A stretch of DNA of 64,000 nt. Source: Nocardioides hwasunensis. Lineage in GTDB: Bacteria > Actinomycetota > Actinomycetes > Propionibacteriales > Nocardioidaceae. Location: positions 310,001 to 374,000 of the forward strand of contig NZ_JACXYY010000002.1 of assembly GCF_014779665.1 (NCBI RefSeq), given 5' to 3'. The position numbers were made by a program, and so were the translations under genes. Numbering within the stretch: the stretch's first letter is position 1; every line of letters begins with the position of its first letter. The notes beneath the pieces were generated by a model. It was not told the origin of the DNA. It did not search any database and was given only the letters and a program-made list of their open reading frames with translations. Below, piece after piece: positions 7,957 to 19,643 of the stretch.

Positions 7957-9132
7957 TCAGAACGGCTCGACCAGCAGCGCCGTGCCCTGCCCGGCGACCC
8001 TCGTCATCACGAGCGTCGCCTCCTCGTCGCCCTTGAGCGCGAGTCGCTTGCGCAGCTCCTCCGGCACCACCTGGACCCCTCGCTTCTTGATCGTGAGCCG
8101 ACCGATCCCGCGCTCGTGCAGGGCGGCCCGGAGCTGCTTCTCGCGGTAGGGGAGCTCCTCGACGACGCGGTAGCCGCGCGCGAACGGCGTGCGGAAGGCA
8201 CCGTCGGCGGTCACGTAGGCGATGTGCTCGTCGACGAGCCCGCCCCCGACGCCGGCGGCGACCGCGGTGACGAGCCCGGCGCGGATCACGGCGCCGTCGG
8301 GCTCGTAGAGGTAGGGACCGACCGGACGCACGTCGGCGCCCGGGTCGTCGTCCTCGGTCAGGGTGGCCAGCCCGCCGTCGCCGATCACCGTGGCCCGGCG
8401 CTCGGTGGTCGACAGGGCAGGCGACCAGAGCACGGCCTCCTTGACGTCGCCGCCGTCGCTGACCCACTCGGCCTCGACGCCGGGGGGCACGAGGTCGTGC
8501 CCGATGCCGGGCGCCACCTTGACCAGCGACCGTCCTGACAGGAGGTCGAGGACCCACGGCCAGGGCGGCGTCCAGCCGTCGACGTCGAACACCCGGCCGC
8601 GACCGCCACGGCGGGCGGGGTCGGCGAACGCCGCTCCGAAGCCCTTCACCTCGATCGTCGTGGCGTCGCCGACCTGCACGGCGCCGGCCAGGCCGAGGGC
8701 CTCGAGGTTGGCTGCTGCCATCGCGACCCGCACGGGGTCCTGGTCGATGCCGGCGGCCAGGAGGCCCGCGCGGGCGAAGGCGAGGAGGTCGCCGCCGATG
8801 CCGCACCCGAGGTCGACCACGCTGCCGCCCGGGATCGCGGCGGCCAGCCGGGCCGCCCGGTGATCGGCGACCCGGGTGCGGGTGGCCTGCTCGAGCGCGT
8901 CGGGGGTGAAGAACATCAGCTGCGCGGCGTCGCCGAACTTGGTCACCGCCTTGTCCCGCAGCCGCGTCTGCGTGGTGGCCGCGGCCGCCTTCTCGGCGTC
9001 GGGCTCGAGGCGGCGTACGACGCTCGCGACCCGGACCGGGTCACCCGGGTGGTCGGCCCAGGCCTGGGCGGCGTGGACCAGCAGGCGACCACCGTCGGGG
9101 GTGCGCAGCCACTCCAGCGTCTCGATCTCCAC
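7957..9132 (-). CDS. Class I SAM-dependent methyltransferase with THUMP-like domain
   Basis: The 391-residue protein starts at GTG. The SAM-binding motif I, VVDLGCGIGGD, lies near residues 104-114, followed by the acidic end of strand 2 (GIDQDP) and the motif IV-like FADPARR, which resembles N-directed or RNA methyltransferases. The C-terminal third carries the THUMP-like module with LTIKKRG, seen in actinobacterial relatives. It faces away from groES across a 228 bp regulatory region. A tRNA or rRNA substrate is likely from the THUMP-like part but has not been shown. Confidence 0.75.
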   Translation of the reverse strand: MEIETLEWLRTPDGGRLLVHAAQAWADHPGDPVRVASVVRRLEPDAEKAAAATTQTRLRDKAVTKFGDAAQLMFFTPDALEQATRTRVADHRAARLAAAIPGGSVVDLGCGIGGDLLAFARAGLLAAGIDQDPVRVAMAAANLEALGLAGAVQVGDATTIEVKGFGAAFADPARRGGRGRVFDVDGWTPPWPWVLDLLSGRSLVKVAPGIGHDLVPPGVEAEWVSDGGDVKEAVLWSPALSTTERRATVIGDGGLATLTEDDDPGADVRPVGPYLYEPDGAVIRAGLVTAVAAGVGGGLVDEHIAYVTADGAFRTPFARGYRVVEELPYREKQLRAALHERGIGRLTIKKRGVQVVPEELRKRLALKGDEEATLVMTRVAGQGTALLVEPF

Positions 9133-9170
9133 CCGGGCATCTTGTCAGGGCCGCCGAGACGCCCTCGGTC

Positions 9171-9195
9171 TGGCACTCGATCGGGCAGAGTGCTA
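9171..9195. promoter_or_regulatory. CIRCE operator 1 (HrcA site)
   Basis: TGGCACTC and GAGTGCTA flank a nine-base spacer, matching the CIRCE consensus (GCACTC-N9-GAGTGC core, perfect here). HrcA binding here would block RNA polymerase at the groESL promoter. Confidence 0.9.
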
Positions 9196-9199
9196 GCGT
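9171..9199 (+). promoter_or_regulatory. groESL promoter (-35 TGGCAC, 17 bp, -10 TAGCGT)
   Basis: TGGCAC at 9171-9176 and TAGCGT at 9194-9199 are separated by 17 bp and lie upstream of groES. The -35 hexamer and the spacer are covered by the first CIRCE element, the usual layout for HrcA-repressed groE promoters. The predicted transcript start is near 9206. Confidence 0.65.
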
Positions 9200-9205
9200 C
9201 TGTTC

Positions 9206-9230
9206 TGGCACTCTCACCCTGAGAATGCCA
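9206..9230. promoter_or_regulatory. CIRCE operator 2
   Basis: TGGCACTC and GAATGCCA with a nine-base spacer form a second CIRCE with one mismatch in the right half. It starts at the predicted transcript start, so both elements should act on the same promoter. Tandem CIRCE copies are known upstream of actinobacterial groE operons. Confidence 0.85.
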
Positions 9231-9232
9231 AT

Positions 9233-9284
9233 GCTCGTGAGCCTGGCACGACCCCCGCGACGGCGTGCCGCCCGGACCACGAGC
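9233..9284 (+). other. Stem-loop in the groESL 5' leader
   Basis: GCTCGTG (9233-9239) pairs with CACGAGC (9278-9284), and an inner GGCACG (9245-9250) pairs with CGTGCC (9264-9269). The structure lies in the roughly 155-base untranslated leader of groES. A role in mRNA stability or temperature response is possible but not shown. Confidence 0.45.
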
Positions 9285-9360
9285 CCACGTCCTGGGAGAC
9301 CCGGTCGACCTGACCGGCTCCTGAAGAATCTCGTGCAGAGAAAGTGGAGGTTGATCCGAA

Positions 9361-9654
9361 GTGTCGGTCAACATCAAGCCCCTCGAGGACCGCATCGTCG
9401 TCCAGGCGGTCGAAGCCGAGCAGACCACGGCCTCCGGCCTGGTCATCCCGGACACCGCCAAGGAGAAGCCCCAGGAGGGCGAGGTCGTGGCGATCGGCCC
9501 CGGTCGCATCGACGACAACGGCAACCGCGTCCCGCTCGACGTCTCGGTGGGTGACAAGGTCATCTACAGCAAGTACGGCGGCACCGAGGTGAAGTACTCC
9601 GGCGAGGAGTACCTGATCCTCTCCGCCCGCGACATCCTCGCGGTCGTTTCCTGA
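9361..9654 (+). CDS. groES: Co-chaperonin GroES (Cpn10)
   Basis: The 97-residue protein begins at GTG with GGAGG about ten bases upstream and matches GroES along its length, including [13 protein letters not shown] at the start and the mobile-loop region around residues 17-35 ([17 protein letters not shown]). It forms the heptameric lid of the GroEL folding chamber in the cytoplasm. It is followed by groL 104 bp downstream and controlled by two CIRCE elements. A strong inverted repeat separates the two genes. Confidence 0.97.
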   Translation: MSVNIKPLEDRIVVQAVEAEQTTASGLVIPDTAKEKPQEGEVVAIGPGRIDDNGNRVPLDVSVGDKVIYSKYGGTEVKYSGEEYLILSARDILAVVS

Positions 9655-9659
9655 TCCTC

Positions 9660-11381
<1,722 letters not shown>

Positions 11382-11427
11382 CCGTCTGGCTCGATCGGCT
11401 CCGCCTGCCTGACGCAGGCTGCACGAC

Positions 11428-11471
11428 GGCCCGCTCCGCACCCCGCCCACCGGCGGGGCACGGGGCGGGCC
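11428..11471 (+). terminator. Terminator-like hairpin after groL
   Basis: A 20-base stem (11428-11447 with 11452-11471) with two mismatches and a four-base loop follows groL. A smaller hairpin, GCCTGC-N5-GCAGGC at 11403-11419, precedes it. There is no T-tract, as is usual for actinobacterial terminators. Confidence 0.7.
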
Positions 11472-11544
11472 GTCGGCGTTCGGCGCGCCGGTGTCACCCA
11501 CGCGTTACGCCACGCACTAGCCGCCGAAACATCGTGGGGGCACG

Positions 11545-12432
11545 ATGGGCGACATGTTGTGGAGAGTGCGGACGACCTTGGCGGACCGGCCCGGAGCCCT
11601 GGCGGAGCTGGCCGCGGCCTGCGGCGCCGCCGGCGTGAACATCCTCGGCCTGCACGTCTTCCCCGGCGTCGACCGCGTCACCGACGAGCTCGTCCTCCAG
11701 ACACCGGAGGACTGCGAGCTCGCCGACCTGGCCGACCTCGTCGAGCGCGCGGGCGGCACCCGCGTCAGCGTGCTGCCGTGCACCGAAGCCGCGCTGGCCG
11801 ACCAGCCCACCCGCTACGTGCTCGCGGCGCGGAGCATCCTCACCGACCCCGCGGTCTTCCCCGACGTGGTCGCCCAGCTCTTCGACGCCGAGGCCGACCC
11901 GGTCGGTCCCGACGCCGCGTCGCTCACCGAGGGCATGGACCTCGAGATCGGCGACGTGCTGGTCCAGGTGCGACGGACCGCGCCCTTCACCGCCGCCGAG
12001 CACGCGCGCGGGACGGCGCTCGCCGAGCTGGTCACCGACGTCCTCGCCGCCGCCGCGCAGCGGTCGGCCCCCGACCCGGACTCGCCGACCTCCGAGGCAC
12101 CCACCTTCGAGGTGGGTGAGGACGCAGTCCACGCCACGGTCGGCGGAGCCGTCGTGGGCTCGGCGAGCTGGACACTCGCGGACGACGACGCATGGGCCCT
12201 CGAGCTCGAGGTGCAGCCCGCGTGGCGGCGGCGCGGCATCGCCTCGCGCCTGCTCCTCGAGACGACGCGAGCCGCGCGTGCCGCAGGGGTCGGCGAGGTC
12301 GTCGTACGCACGGCTGCCGACAACCCGGCGGTGCTGCCGCTGGTGATGGGCAGCGGGCTGCGCGGACGGATCCGCATGGGCACCGACGACCTGACCGTCC
12401 GCATCCCCGTGCGTCAGCTCACCGACGCCTGA
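11545..12432 (+). CDS. ACT-GNAT fusion protein (putative amino-acid-regulated acetyltransferase)
   Basis: The 295-residue protein starts with an ACT-type ligand-binding fold (about 1-75: WRVRTTLADRPGALAELAAACG, then GVNILGLHVFPG), has a central linker domain, and ends in a GNAT domain (about 180-290) whose acetyl-CoA loop reads AWRRRGIASRLLL. ACT-GNAT acetyltransferases regulated by amino acids are known in actinobacteria and acetylate protein lysines; the similarity of domain order suggests the same here. It lies alone between the groL terminator and a glucanase gene. The ligand and the target proteins are unknown. Confidence 0.8.
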   Translation: MGDMLWRVRTTLADRPGALAELAAACGAAGVNILGLHVFPGVDRVTDELVLQTPEDCELADLADLVERAGGTRVSVLPCTEAALADQPTRYVLAARSILTDPAVFPDVVAQLFDAEADPVGPDAASLTEGMDLEIGDVLVQVRRTAPFTAAEHARGTALAELVTDVLAAAAQRSAPDPDSPTSEAPTFEVGEDAVHATVGGAVVGSASWTLADDDAWALELEVQPAWRRRGIASRLLLETTRAARAAGVGEVVVRTAADNPAVLPLVMGSGLRGRIRMGTDDLTVRIPVRQLTDA

Positions 12433-12563
12433 GGCCGGTCGTGCCGCCGGGGTTGATGAGGAGCCCGGACTAATCCGTCGTGGTGCCGCGCGGGTGACTC
12501 GTCCTAGTGTCGAGGCACGGAGCCGGGCCACTCGGGGTCCCGGCCCGAGACCGTAGGAGATGC

Positions 12564-13409
12564 ATGCCCATGTGGCCTCTGTCGCGCAAGCACGCAGCAC
12601 CCCTCGCCGTCGCCCTGACCGCGTCGGTCCTCACCACCCTGGCCGTCGCGCCACCCTCGGTGTCGGCGCCCGACCGCGAGTCGTTCGCGCCGGGCGACAT
12701 CGTCTTCCAGCAGGAGTTCGACGGCCCGGCCGGCGCCGGTCCGGACACCTCCGTGTGGAACTACGACCTCGGCGGCGGGGGCTGGGGCAACGGCGAGCTG
12801 CAGACCTACACCGACTCGCGCGCCAACTCCGCGCTCGACGGCAACGGCAACCTCGTCATCACCGCGCGCCGCGAGGGCGACGGCTACACCTCGGCCCGAC
12901 TCCAGAGCAACGACAAGGTCGAGATCCAGTACGGCCGGGTCGAGGCGCGCATCCAGATCCCGCGGGGCCAGGGCATCTGGCCGGCGTTCTGGATGCTCGG
13001 CGCCGACTTCCCGGGCACGGACTGGCCGCAGTCGGGCGAGATCGACATCATGGAGAACGTCGGCTACGAGCCGCACATCGTGCACGGCACCGTCCACGGA
13101 CCCGGCTACTCCGGCGGTGGCGGCATCACCGGCAGCTACATGCACCCGCAGGGCTGGTCCTTCGCCGACACCTTCCACACGTTCGCGGTGGACTGGAGCC
13201 CGGGCCGCATCACGTGGTCGGTCGACGGCAACGTCTTCCACGAGGTCACCCGCGACCGTGTCGGCGCCAACGCGTGGGTCTTCGACAAGCCCTACTTCCT
13301 CATCCTCAACCTCGCGGTCGGCGGTCAGTGGCCGGGCTACCCCGACGGCAGCACCGTGCTGCCGCAGGAGATGAAGGTCGACTACGTCCGCGTGTACGAC
13401 AACAGCTGA
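12564..13409 (+). CDS. Secreted GH16 endo-beta-1,3-glucanase (laminarinase type)
   Basis: The 281-residue protein has a signal peptide (basic MPMWPLSRK then a hydrophobic stretch ending near SVSAPD) and one family 16 domain. The catalytic ExDxxE signature appears as GEIDIMENVG, preceded by the substrate-cleft tryptophans of GIWPAFWMLG. These features fit beta-1,3-glucanases such as laminarinase, which act outside the cell on fungal or algal glucans. The ATG at 12564 has AGGAGA just upstream; another ATG lies two codons later. It is convergent with the glycosyltransferase gene, only 17 bp apart. Confidence 0.88.
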   Translation: MPMWPLSRKHAAPLAVALTASVLTTLAVAPPSVSAPDRESFAPGDIVFQQEFDGPAGAGPDTSVWNYDLGGGGWGNGELQTYTDSRANSALDGNGNLVITARREGDGYTSARLQSNDKVEIQYGRVEARIQIPRGQGIWPAFWMLGADFPGTDWPQSGEIDIMENVGYEPHIVHGTVHGPGYSGGGGITGSYMHPQGWSFADTFHTFAVDWSPGRITWSVDGNVFHEVTRDRVGANAWVFDKPYFLILNLAVGGQWPGYPDGSTVLPQEMKVDYVRVYDNS

Positions 13410-13426
13410 GACCCCGCACGCACGCC

Positions 13427-15019
13427 CTATCGGCCCCAGATCGTCCGGTAGGGCGTCGTGCAGTCGACGTCGAGCGTGACGGGGTCGACCGAGTTGAGCC
13501 GGTAGATCCGGTAGCGGCCGCAGGCGGTCGTCACGTAGTCGTACTTGCTGAGGAGGGACCGCTCGATCGGCCGGGTGCCGAGCTCGCTCCACGCGTTGAC
13601 GAACGTCGCCTGGACGAACCAGGTGGGCGGGTTGGCACCGGTCAGCACCGAGTGCAGGTCCTTGAGCCTCGGGTCGAGCACGCGCATGGGGAGCGACCAG
13701 AGGTAGGGGTAGGGCGACTGCGCACCGCTGGCCCACTGGATGTCGGCGCGGCCGCCGTAGACCAGCACCCGGTCACCCAGCCGCTCCGCAGCGGCGATCG
13801 CCTCACCGGTGCGGACCTCGGTCGGCACCCGCCCCGCCACCCACGCGCTCGTCCAGCCGACCAGGGAGAACACGCTCGAGGCCACCACGAAGGCCACCGC
13901 GGCCGGGGTGACCAGGTGCCACCGCCGGTCGAGGTGGCCGTGCGCCACCAGTGCGGCCACCGCGAGCGCGATCCCGGGCATGGGCACGAAGAGGTACGGC
14001 GTCCAGTAGCTGCCGCTGACGGCGACGCCCGCCAGGTCGACGGCCAGCACGGCGACGATCGCAGACACCAGCACGAGGTCGCGCCGCACGAGGCCGCGGA
14101 TGCGCGCGAGGAAGCAGACGAGCAGGAACACCATCCCGGAGCCCACGAAGACCAGCAGGAGCACGCTGATCCGGCTGGTGGCGGCCGCCGAGGTCTGGGC
14201 GGCGATCACCCGGCTGGCGTCGGACCGGAACGACACGACGACGTACCACAGGGTCCCGAGCCGTACGCCGGCCACGAGCGCCCAGCCGACCACCGTGAGC
14301 ACCGGCACGGCAGCGCCCGCCGCCGCCGCGGCGCCGCACCGGGCGACCGAGCGCCAGGGCAGGTGACCGGCGAGTCCCGAGGCGACCAGCAGGACTGCGC
14401 CGAAGACCAGACCGCCCACGATGCTCTGCTTCATCCCGACGGCGAGCATCGCCAGCGCGCCGGCCCAGAAGGCGTCCCACGTCGAGACGCGACGCACGGC
14501 TCGGAGCGCCAGCCAGCACGCGCCCATCACGAGCGGGATGCCGAACAGCTCGCCCTTCGCCCCGGCGGAGTCGATCTGGGCGTTGACGACCAGGCCGGCC
14601 GCCGCGACCGCCACCCACCCGGGCAGCTGCCGCAGCGCCGTGTCGTCGACCACGCCCATGCGCCGTGCCACCTCGCGCGTCGCACCCGCCGCGCACAGCA
14701 CCAGCGCCGAGCACGCGAGCGCGCCGACGAAGCGGTGGGCGTAGGGCCCGCCGACCCAGTCGGTCAGCTTCATCAGCGCGATGATCGGGGGAGGACGGTC
14801 CACCCAGTAGTGGCCGTAGACCGAGTCCGGCTCGGGGTGCCAGGCTCGTGCGACCAGCAGGAAGCCCGCCTCGTCGGGGCGCAGGGGCCACAACAACGAG
14901 GGGAACCGGGCGAGGAACGCGAGGACTGCTGCGACCCACACGACGCGGGAGAAGCCAGGCCCGGACCGCGAGCCCCACCACGTCCCGAACGGCACCTCGA
15001 ACCGCGCCCCGACCCCCAT
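13427..15019 (-). CDS. Polytopic membrane glycosyltransferase (GT39/ArnT-like)
   Basis: The 530-residue protein has about eleven hydrophobic segments. After the first one comes LRPDEAGFLL, carrying the DE/D pair that binds the polyprenyl-phosphate sugar donor in the GT-C family, followed by YGHYWVDRPPP, a typical periplasmic loop. The C-terminal 120 residues are soluble and probably extracytoplasmic. Members transfer sugars from lipid carriers to cell-wall polymers or proteins. It is divergent from guaB with only 45 bp between the starts. Donor and acceptor are unknown. Confidence 0.75.
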   Translation of the reverse strand: MGVGARFEVPFGTWWGSRSGPGFSRVVWVAAVLAFLARFPSLLWPLRPDEAGFLLVARAWHPEPDSVYGHYWVDRPPPIIALMKLTDWVGGPYAHRFVGALACSALVLCAAGATREVARRMGVVDDTALRQLPGWVAVAAAGLVVNAQIDSAGAKGELFGIPLVMGACWLALRAVRRVSTWDAFWAGALAMLAVGMKQSIVGGLVFGAVLLVASGLAGHLPWRSVARCGAAAAAGAAVPVLTVVGWALVAGVRLGTLWYVVVSFRSDASRVIAAQTSAAATSRISVLLLVFVGSGMVFLLVCFLARIRGLVRRDLVLVSAIVAVLAVDLAGVAVSGSYWTPYLFVPMPGIALAVAALVAHGHLDRRWHLVTPAAVAFVVASSVFSLVGWTSAWVAGRVPTEVRTGEAIAAAERLGDRVLVYGGRADIQWASGAQSPYPYLWSLPMRVLDPRLKDLHSVLTGANPPTWFVQATFVNAWSELGTRPIERSLLSKYDYVTTACGRYRIYRLNSVDPVTLDVDCTTPYRTIWGR

Positions 15020-15052
15020 CCGGCCACTGTCCCAGAGCAGACCACGCCGCCG

Positions 15053-16567
<1,515 letters not shown>

Positions 16568-16708
16568 GGTCGTCGACCAAAGTAGGGCCTGTGCGAACCG
16601 GCACGCATGGGTCTACGTTGACCTGTGTCAGGGGATCGGGCCCCGCGGCGGTGTGATCCACCGGCGATGACGTGCTCGGTCCCGGGTTCTCTCGGGAGGA
16701 GCGCTTCA

Positions 16709-18703
16709 GTGCGCAGAAATCTACTGGTGGCGACCGGCTGTGCCGGCCTGCTCGCCATCGTCACACCGGCCCTGTCGACCGCCGCACCAGCCGGCGGCGA
16801 CGGCGTCACGCCGTCGCAGCAGACGGCCCTCGACCTGGGCATCCAGGTCGCCGACAAGGAGACGGGAGCCGCCGCACTCTCGGCGGCCACCAACCCCAAC
16901 CCCTACCTCGCCAACCTGCCGGACATCGAGGATGCCGACTACTTCGGGTGGCAGCGCAAGATGGCGGCCGACGCCGCCGCGCGTGCCGACTCGGCCAAGC
17001 TGGCCAAGCTGCGCCGGGACGGCCTGACCGCCAACCGCACGGGCGTCGCCGCCCGCGCCGCGCTGACGCCGTTCGTGCACGACGAGGAGGAGCCTGCCGG
17101 CACCGCCGGTTCCAACGACTCGCACGCCGACGCCGAGCCGATCGCGCCGTTCGGCACCGGTGCCGCCAAGATGCCGGCCGTCCGGATCCTGGGCGAGCTG
17201 ACCCCGCCCCCGGCCTCGACCCCCGCCGAGATCACCACCGAGGAGGACCAGGGCGCGATCCCGCTGGCCACTGACTCGGGCATCGACGGCTCGGGCTCCG
17301 CCACGACCGACTCCGTGCTCGGCGACGGCCCCCACGGACTCACCGGCGACGGCTCCAACGACTACGACTTCTTCGCGGTCGAGGTCGGTGCGGGCATGAC
17401 GCTCACCGCCTCGACGGTCGGCAGCCCGGCGACCACCGACACGATCCTGGTCGTCTACACCGCCGACGGTGAGCCCGTCGCGGCCAACGACGACGCGGCC
17501 TTCGGCACGTTCGCGAGCGAGCTGACCTACAAGCCCACCGAGCCCGGCACCTACTACGTCATGGTCGGCGGCTATGCCTCCGACCCGCTGCCGGCCGACC
17601 CGTTCGACTCGGGCAGCGGCGCTGGCGGCGCAGACGTCGGCGACTACACGCTGGCGCTGTCGAGCACGAAGCTCGACGCCGACTTCTACTCCGTGCGACT
17701 GCGTCCCGGCGACACCATCGGCTCGACCGGCACCGGTGCGGTGACCGGCCTGACCGTGCGGACGCCGTCGGGGGAGCAGCGCGTGGGCGGCGTCCAGACC
17801 GACGCGTCCTCGCTCTACCCGCCGACCTCGCCGCTCCCCGGCGGCGGCAACACCACCATCGCCTACGTGGCCGAGGAGGCCGGCTGGTACTCCCTCGAGG
17901 TCTCCGGGGCCACGGGGTCCTACGACGTGACGCTCGAGGCCTACCGGCCCGGCACCCAGGCCGACCGCGGGCGCACGCAGACGGTGTTGCTCGACTTCGC
18001 TCCCGGCCGGGTCAACACCGGCACCTGGGGCGGACCGGGCGTGCGCACCGTGTCGCCGTTCGCGGCATTCGTCCCGCAGTGGGGCATCTCGCGCGCCGAC
18101 GCCCGCAAGGTGGAGAACCGCATCGTCAACCAGGTGCGTCGCAACCTGCAGGCCGAGATCGCCGGCACCAACCCGGCGGTGAACGTCGAGGTGCTCAACG
18201 CCCGCACCAACCCCGAGCTGATCGGCCAGGAGAACGTGTCGCGCATCTACGTCGCCGGCACGATCGCCGAGACCGGCATCAGCACGATCGGCATCGCCCA
18301 GTACATCGACCCGGGCAACTTCGGGCACCAGGACGAGGCGATCGTGCTGCTCGACGTGCTGAGCGCGCCGGCCGGACCGGAGTCGTCGCTCAACACCTTC
18401 ATGGGCGCCGAGAGCGACCGGATCGCGTTCGTCTCGCAGGCGGTCGCCAACGTGACCGCCCACGAGGTGGGCCACACGATCGGGAACTACCACACCGACA
18501 ACGCCGACGACGTGCACAACATGATGGACTCCGGCGGCGCCAACTTCGGCCAGAACCTCTACGGCGTCGGGCCGGACAACATCGGTGGCACCGCGGACGA
18601 CGAGAACATCGAGTTCGTGACCGACACCTATGCCCCCGTCGAGGGCTTCACGGGTGAGGAGGACACCGAGAACGTCACGTCCTGGGCCTACGCCGGACGC
18701 TGA
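16709..18703 (+). CDS. Secreted metzincin-type zinc metalloprotease with pre-peptidase domain
   Basis: The GTG at 16709 is chosen for GGGAGGAGC just upstream and gives a signal peptide (VRRNLLVATGCAGLLAI, cleavage near STAAPA). The 664-residue protein has a propeptide-like region, two beta domains in which acidic and aromatic residues repeat (about 200-420, PPC-like, e.g. YDFFAVEV and PGTYYVMVGG), and a catalytic domain with the full metzincin signature HEVGHTIGNYH near residue 590 followed by a Met-turn candidate, NMMDSGG. It should be a secreted zinc protease. A terminator hairpin follows; substrates are unknown. Confidence 0.82.
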   Translation: MRRNLLVATGCAGLLAIVTPALSTAAPAGGDGVTPSQQTALDLGIQVADKETGAAALSAATNPNPYLANLPDIEDADYFGWQRKMAADAAARADSAKLAKLRRDGLTANRTGVAARAALTPFVHDEEEPAGTAGSNDSHADAEPIAPFGTGAAKMPAVRILGELTPPPASTPAEITTEEDQGAIPLATDSGIDGSGSATTDSVLGDGPHGLTGDGSNDYDFFAVEVGAGMTLTASTVGSPATTDTILVVYTADGEPVAANDDAAFGTFASELTYKPTEPGTYYVMVGGYASDPLPADPFDSGSGAGGADVGDYTLALSSTKLDADFYSVRLRPGDTIGSTGTGAVTGLTVRTPSGEQRVGGVQTDASSLYPPTSPLPGGGNTTIAYVAEEAGWYSLEVSGATGSYDVTLEAYRPGTQADRGRTQTVLLDFAPGRVNTGTWGGPGVRTVSPFAAFVPQWGISRADARKVENRIVNQVRRNLQAEIAGTNPAVNVEVLNARTNPELIGQENVSRIYVAGTIAETGISTIGIAQYIDPGNFGHQDEAIVLLDVLSAPAGPESSLNTFMGAESDRIAFVSQAVANVTAHEVGHTIGNYHTDNADDVHNMMDSGGANFGQNLYGVGPDNIGGTADDENIEFVTDTYAPVEGFTGEEDTENVTSWAYAGR

Positions 18704-18729
18704 CGCCTCGCTGTCGATCCAGCAGGAGG

Positions 18730-18765
18730 AGCGGCGCGGTCACCCGGCGAGGTGGCCGCGCCGCT
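18730..18765 (+). terminator. Hairpin terminator after the metalloprotease gene
   Basis: A 15-base stem (18730-18744 with 18751-18765) with a single G-T wobble and a six-base loop lies 27 bp after the stop codon. Confidence 0.75.
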
Positions 18766-18993
18766 GCGCGCGCGGCCGCGTCGTCGTCCGGTGGTCCAGA
18801 CCGCGCGTGTATCGCCTGCGGACGCCGCATCCATTCATTACAGTTGCGGGGTATCCAATGGGGGAGCCGGGTGTACGTGCGTGGGGCACGGCAGGTCGTC
18901 GTGGGGGCGAGACCAGCAGGATCACCCGGCCGGTGCGTTCGCGTCGACGCCGGGCCACGGGGCCGGCGTCGATGGCGAACGCCTCCGGTGACC

Positions 18994-18999
18994 TAGGGT
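18994..18999 (+). promoter_or_regulatory. -10 box TAGGGT of the TetR gene (leaderless)
   Basis: TAGGGT ends seven bases before the GTG start with no ribosome site between them. Confidence 0.5.
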
Positions 19000-19006
19000 T
19001 GGGGCC

Positions 19007-19639
19007 GTGAAGGGCGAGAAGTCGCCGACACGTCGGTCCTATGACGCCAGCGGTCGCCGAGCGGCGGCCGAGGAGCGTCGCGCCCGGGTCACCGCGACCG
19101 CCGCACGGCTCTTCACCGAGCACGGCTGGGCCGGCACGACGATCGCCGTGGTCGCCCGCGAGGCCGGCGTCTCGCCCGAGCTCGTCAGCAAGACCTTCGG
19201 CGGCAAGCAGGAGCTGTTCATGGCCGCGATGCGCTCGCGGAGCTTCGGCGACGGGCTCCCGCTGCCGCAGGCCTTCGCGGCGATGCGCCTCGAGGACGAG
19301 CCCGATCTCGAGGTGCGGCTGGACCGCATCGTGGCGTTCGTCCACGACTCGCTCGAGCCGATGGCGCCGTTCGTCCCGGTCCTGATCCAGGGCGCCGACC
19401 AGGACCCGCGTCTGAAGGTGCTGCTCGACGCCGCCCGGGACGGGCACCTCGTCGCGACGCAGGCGCTCGTCCGCGCGATCGCCACCGGCCCGCTCGGCCC
19501 GGACGCCGTCGACGAGGTCTACCTGCTGACCCGCGCGGAGACCTACCTCACCCTGGTGCCGCACCGCGGCTGGAGCCGCGAGCGCTTCACGGCGTGGCTG
19601 CGGCGTTCGCTCGTCGCGGCGGTCCGACCCGTCGACTGA
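19007..19639 (+). CDS. TetR-family transcriptional regulator
   Basis: The 210-residue protein has an N-terminal helix-turn-helix (about 25-72: ARLFTEHGWAGTTIAVVAREAGVS then a TFGGKQELF recognition-end motif) and a C-terminal helical ligand domain with no family I can name. It starts at GTG immediately after a -10 box. The neighbouring minus-strand gene ends 4 bp after its stop, so its regulon is not obvious from context. It may repress itself or a gene elsewhere. Confidence 0.88.
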   Translation: MKGEKSPTRRSYDASGRRAAAEERRARVTATAARLFTEHGWAGTTIAVVAREAGVSPELVSKTFGGKQELFMAAMRSRSFGDGLPLPQAFAAMRLEDEPDLEVRLDRIVAFVHDSLEPMAPFVPVLIQGADQDPRLKVLLDAARDGHLVATQALVRAIATGPLGPDAVDEVYLLTRAETYLTLVPHRGWSRERFTAWLRRSLVAAVRPVD

Positions 19640-19643
19640 GCCC

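Larger units (their letters stand above)
18704..19006. other. 303 bp intergenic region before the TetR gene
   Basis: It contains the terminator of the protease gene (18730-18765), a relatively AT-rich patch around 18831-18861 with a CCATT/AATGG inverted pair, and a -10 box directly before the TetR start. I see no gene in it. The patch could be a regulator site but is weak evidence. Confidence 0.4.

Noticed and set aside
18704..19006. Cyclic di-AMP or other riboswitch before the TetR or CHAP genes
   Set aside because: I could not find the conserved core helices of known riboswitches there or upstream of the wall hydrolases.
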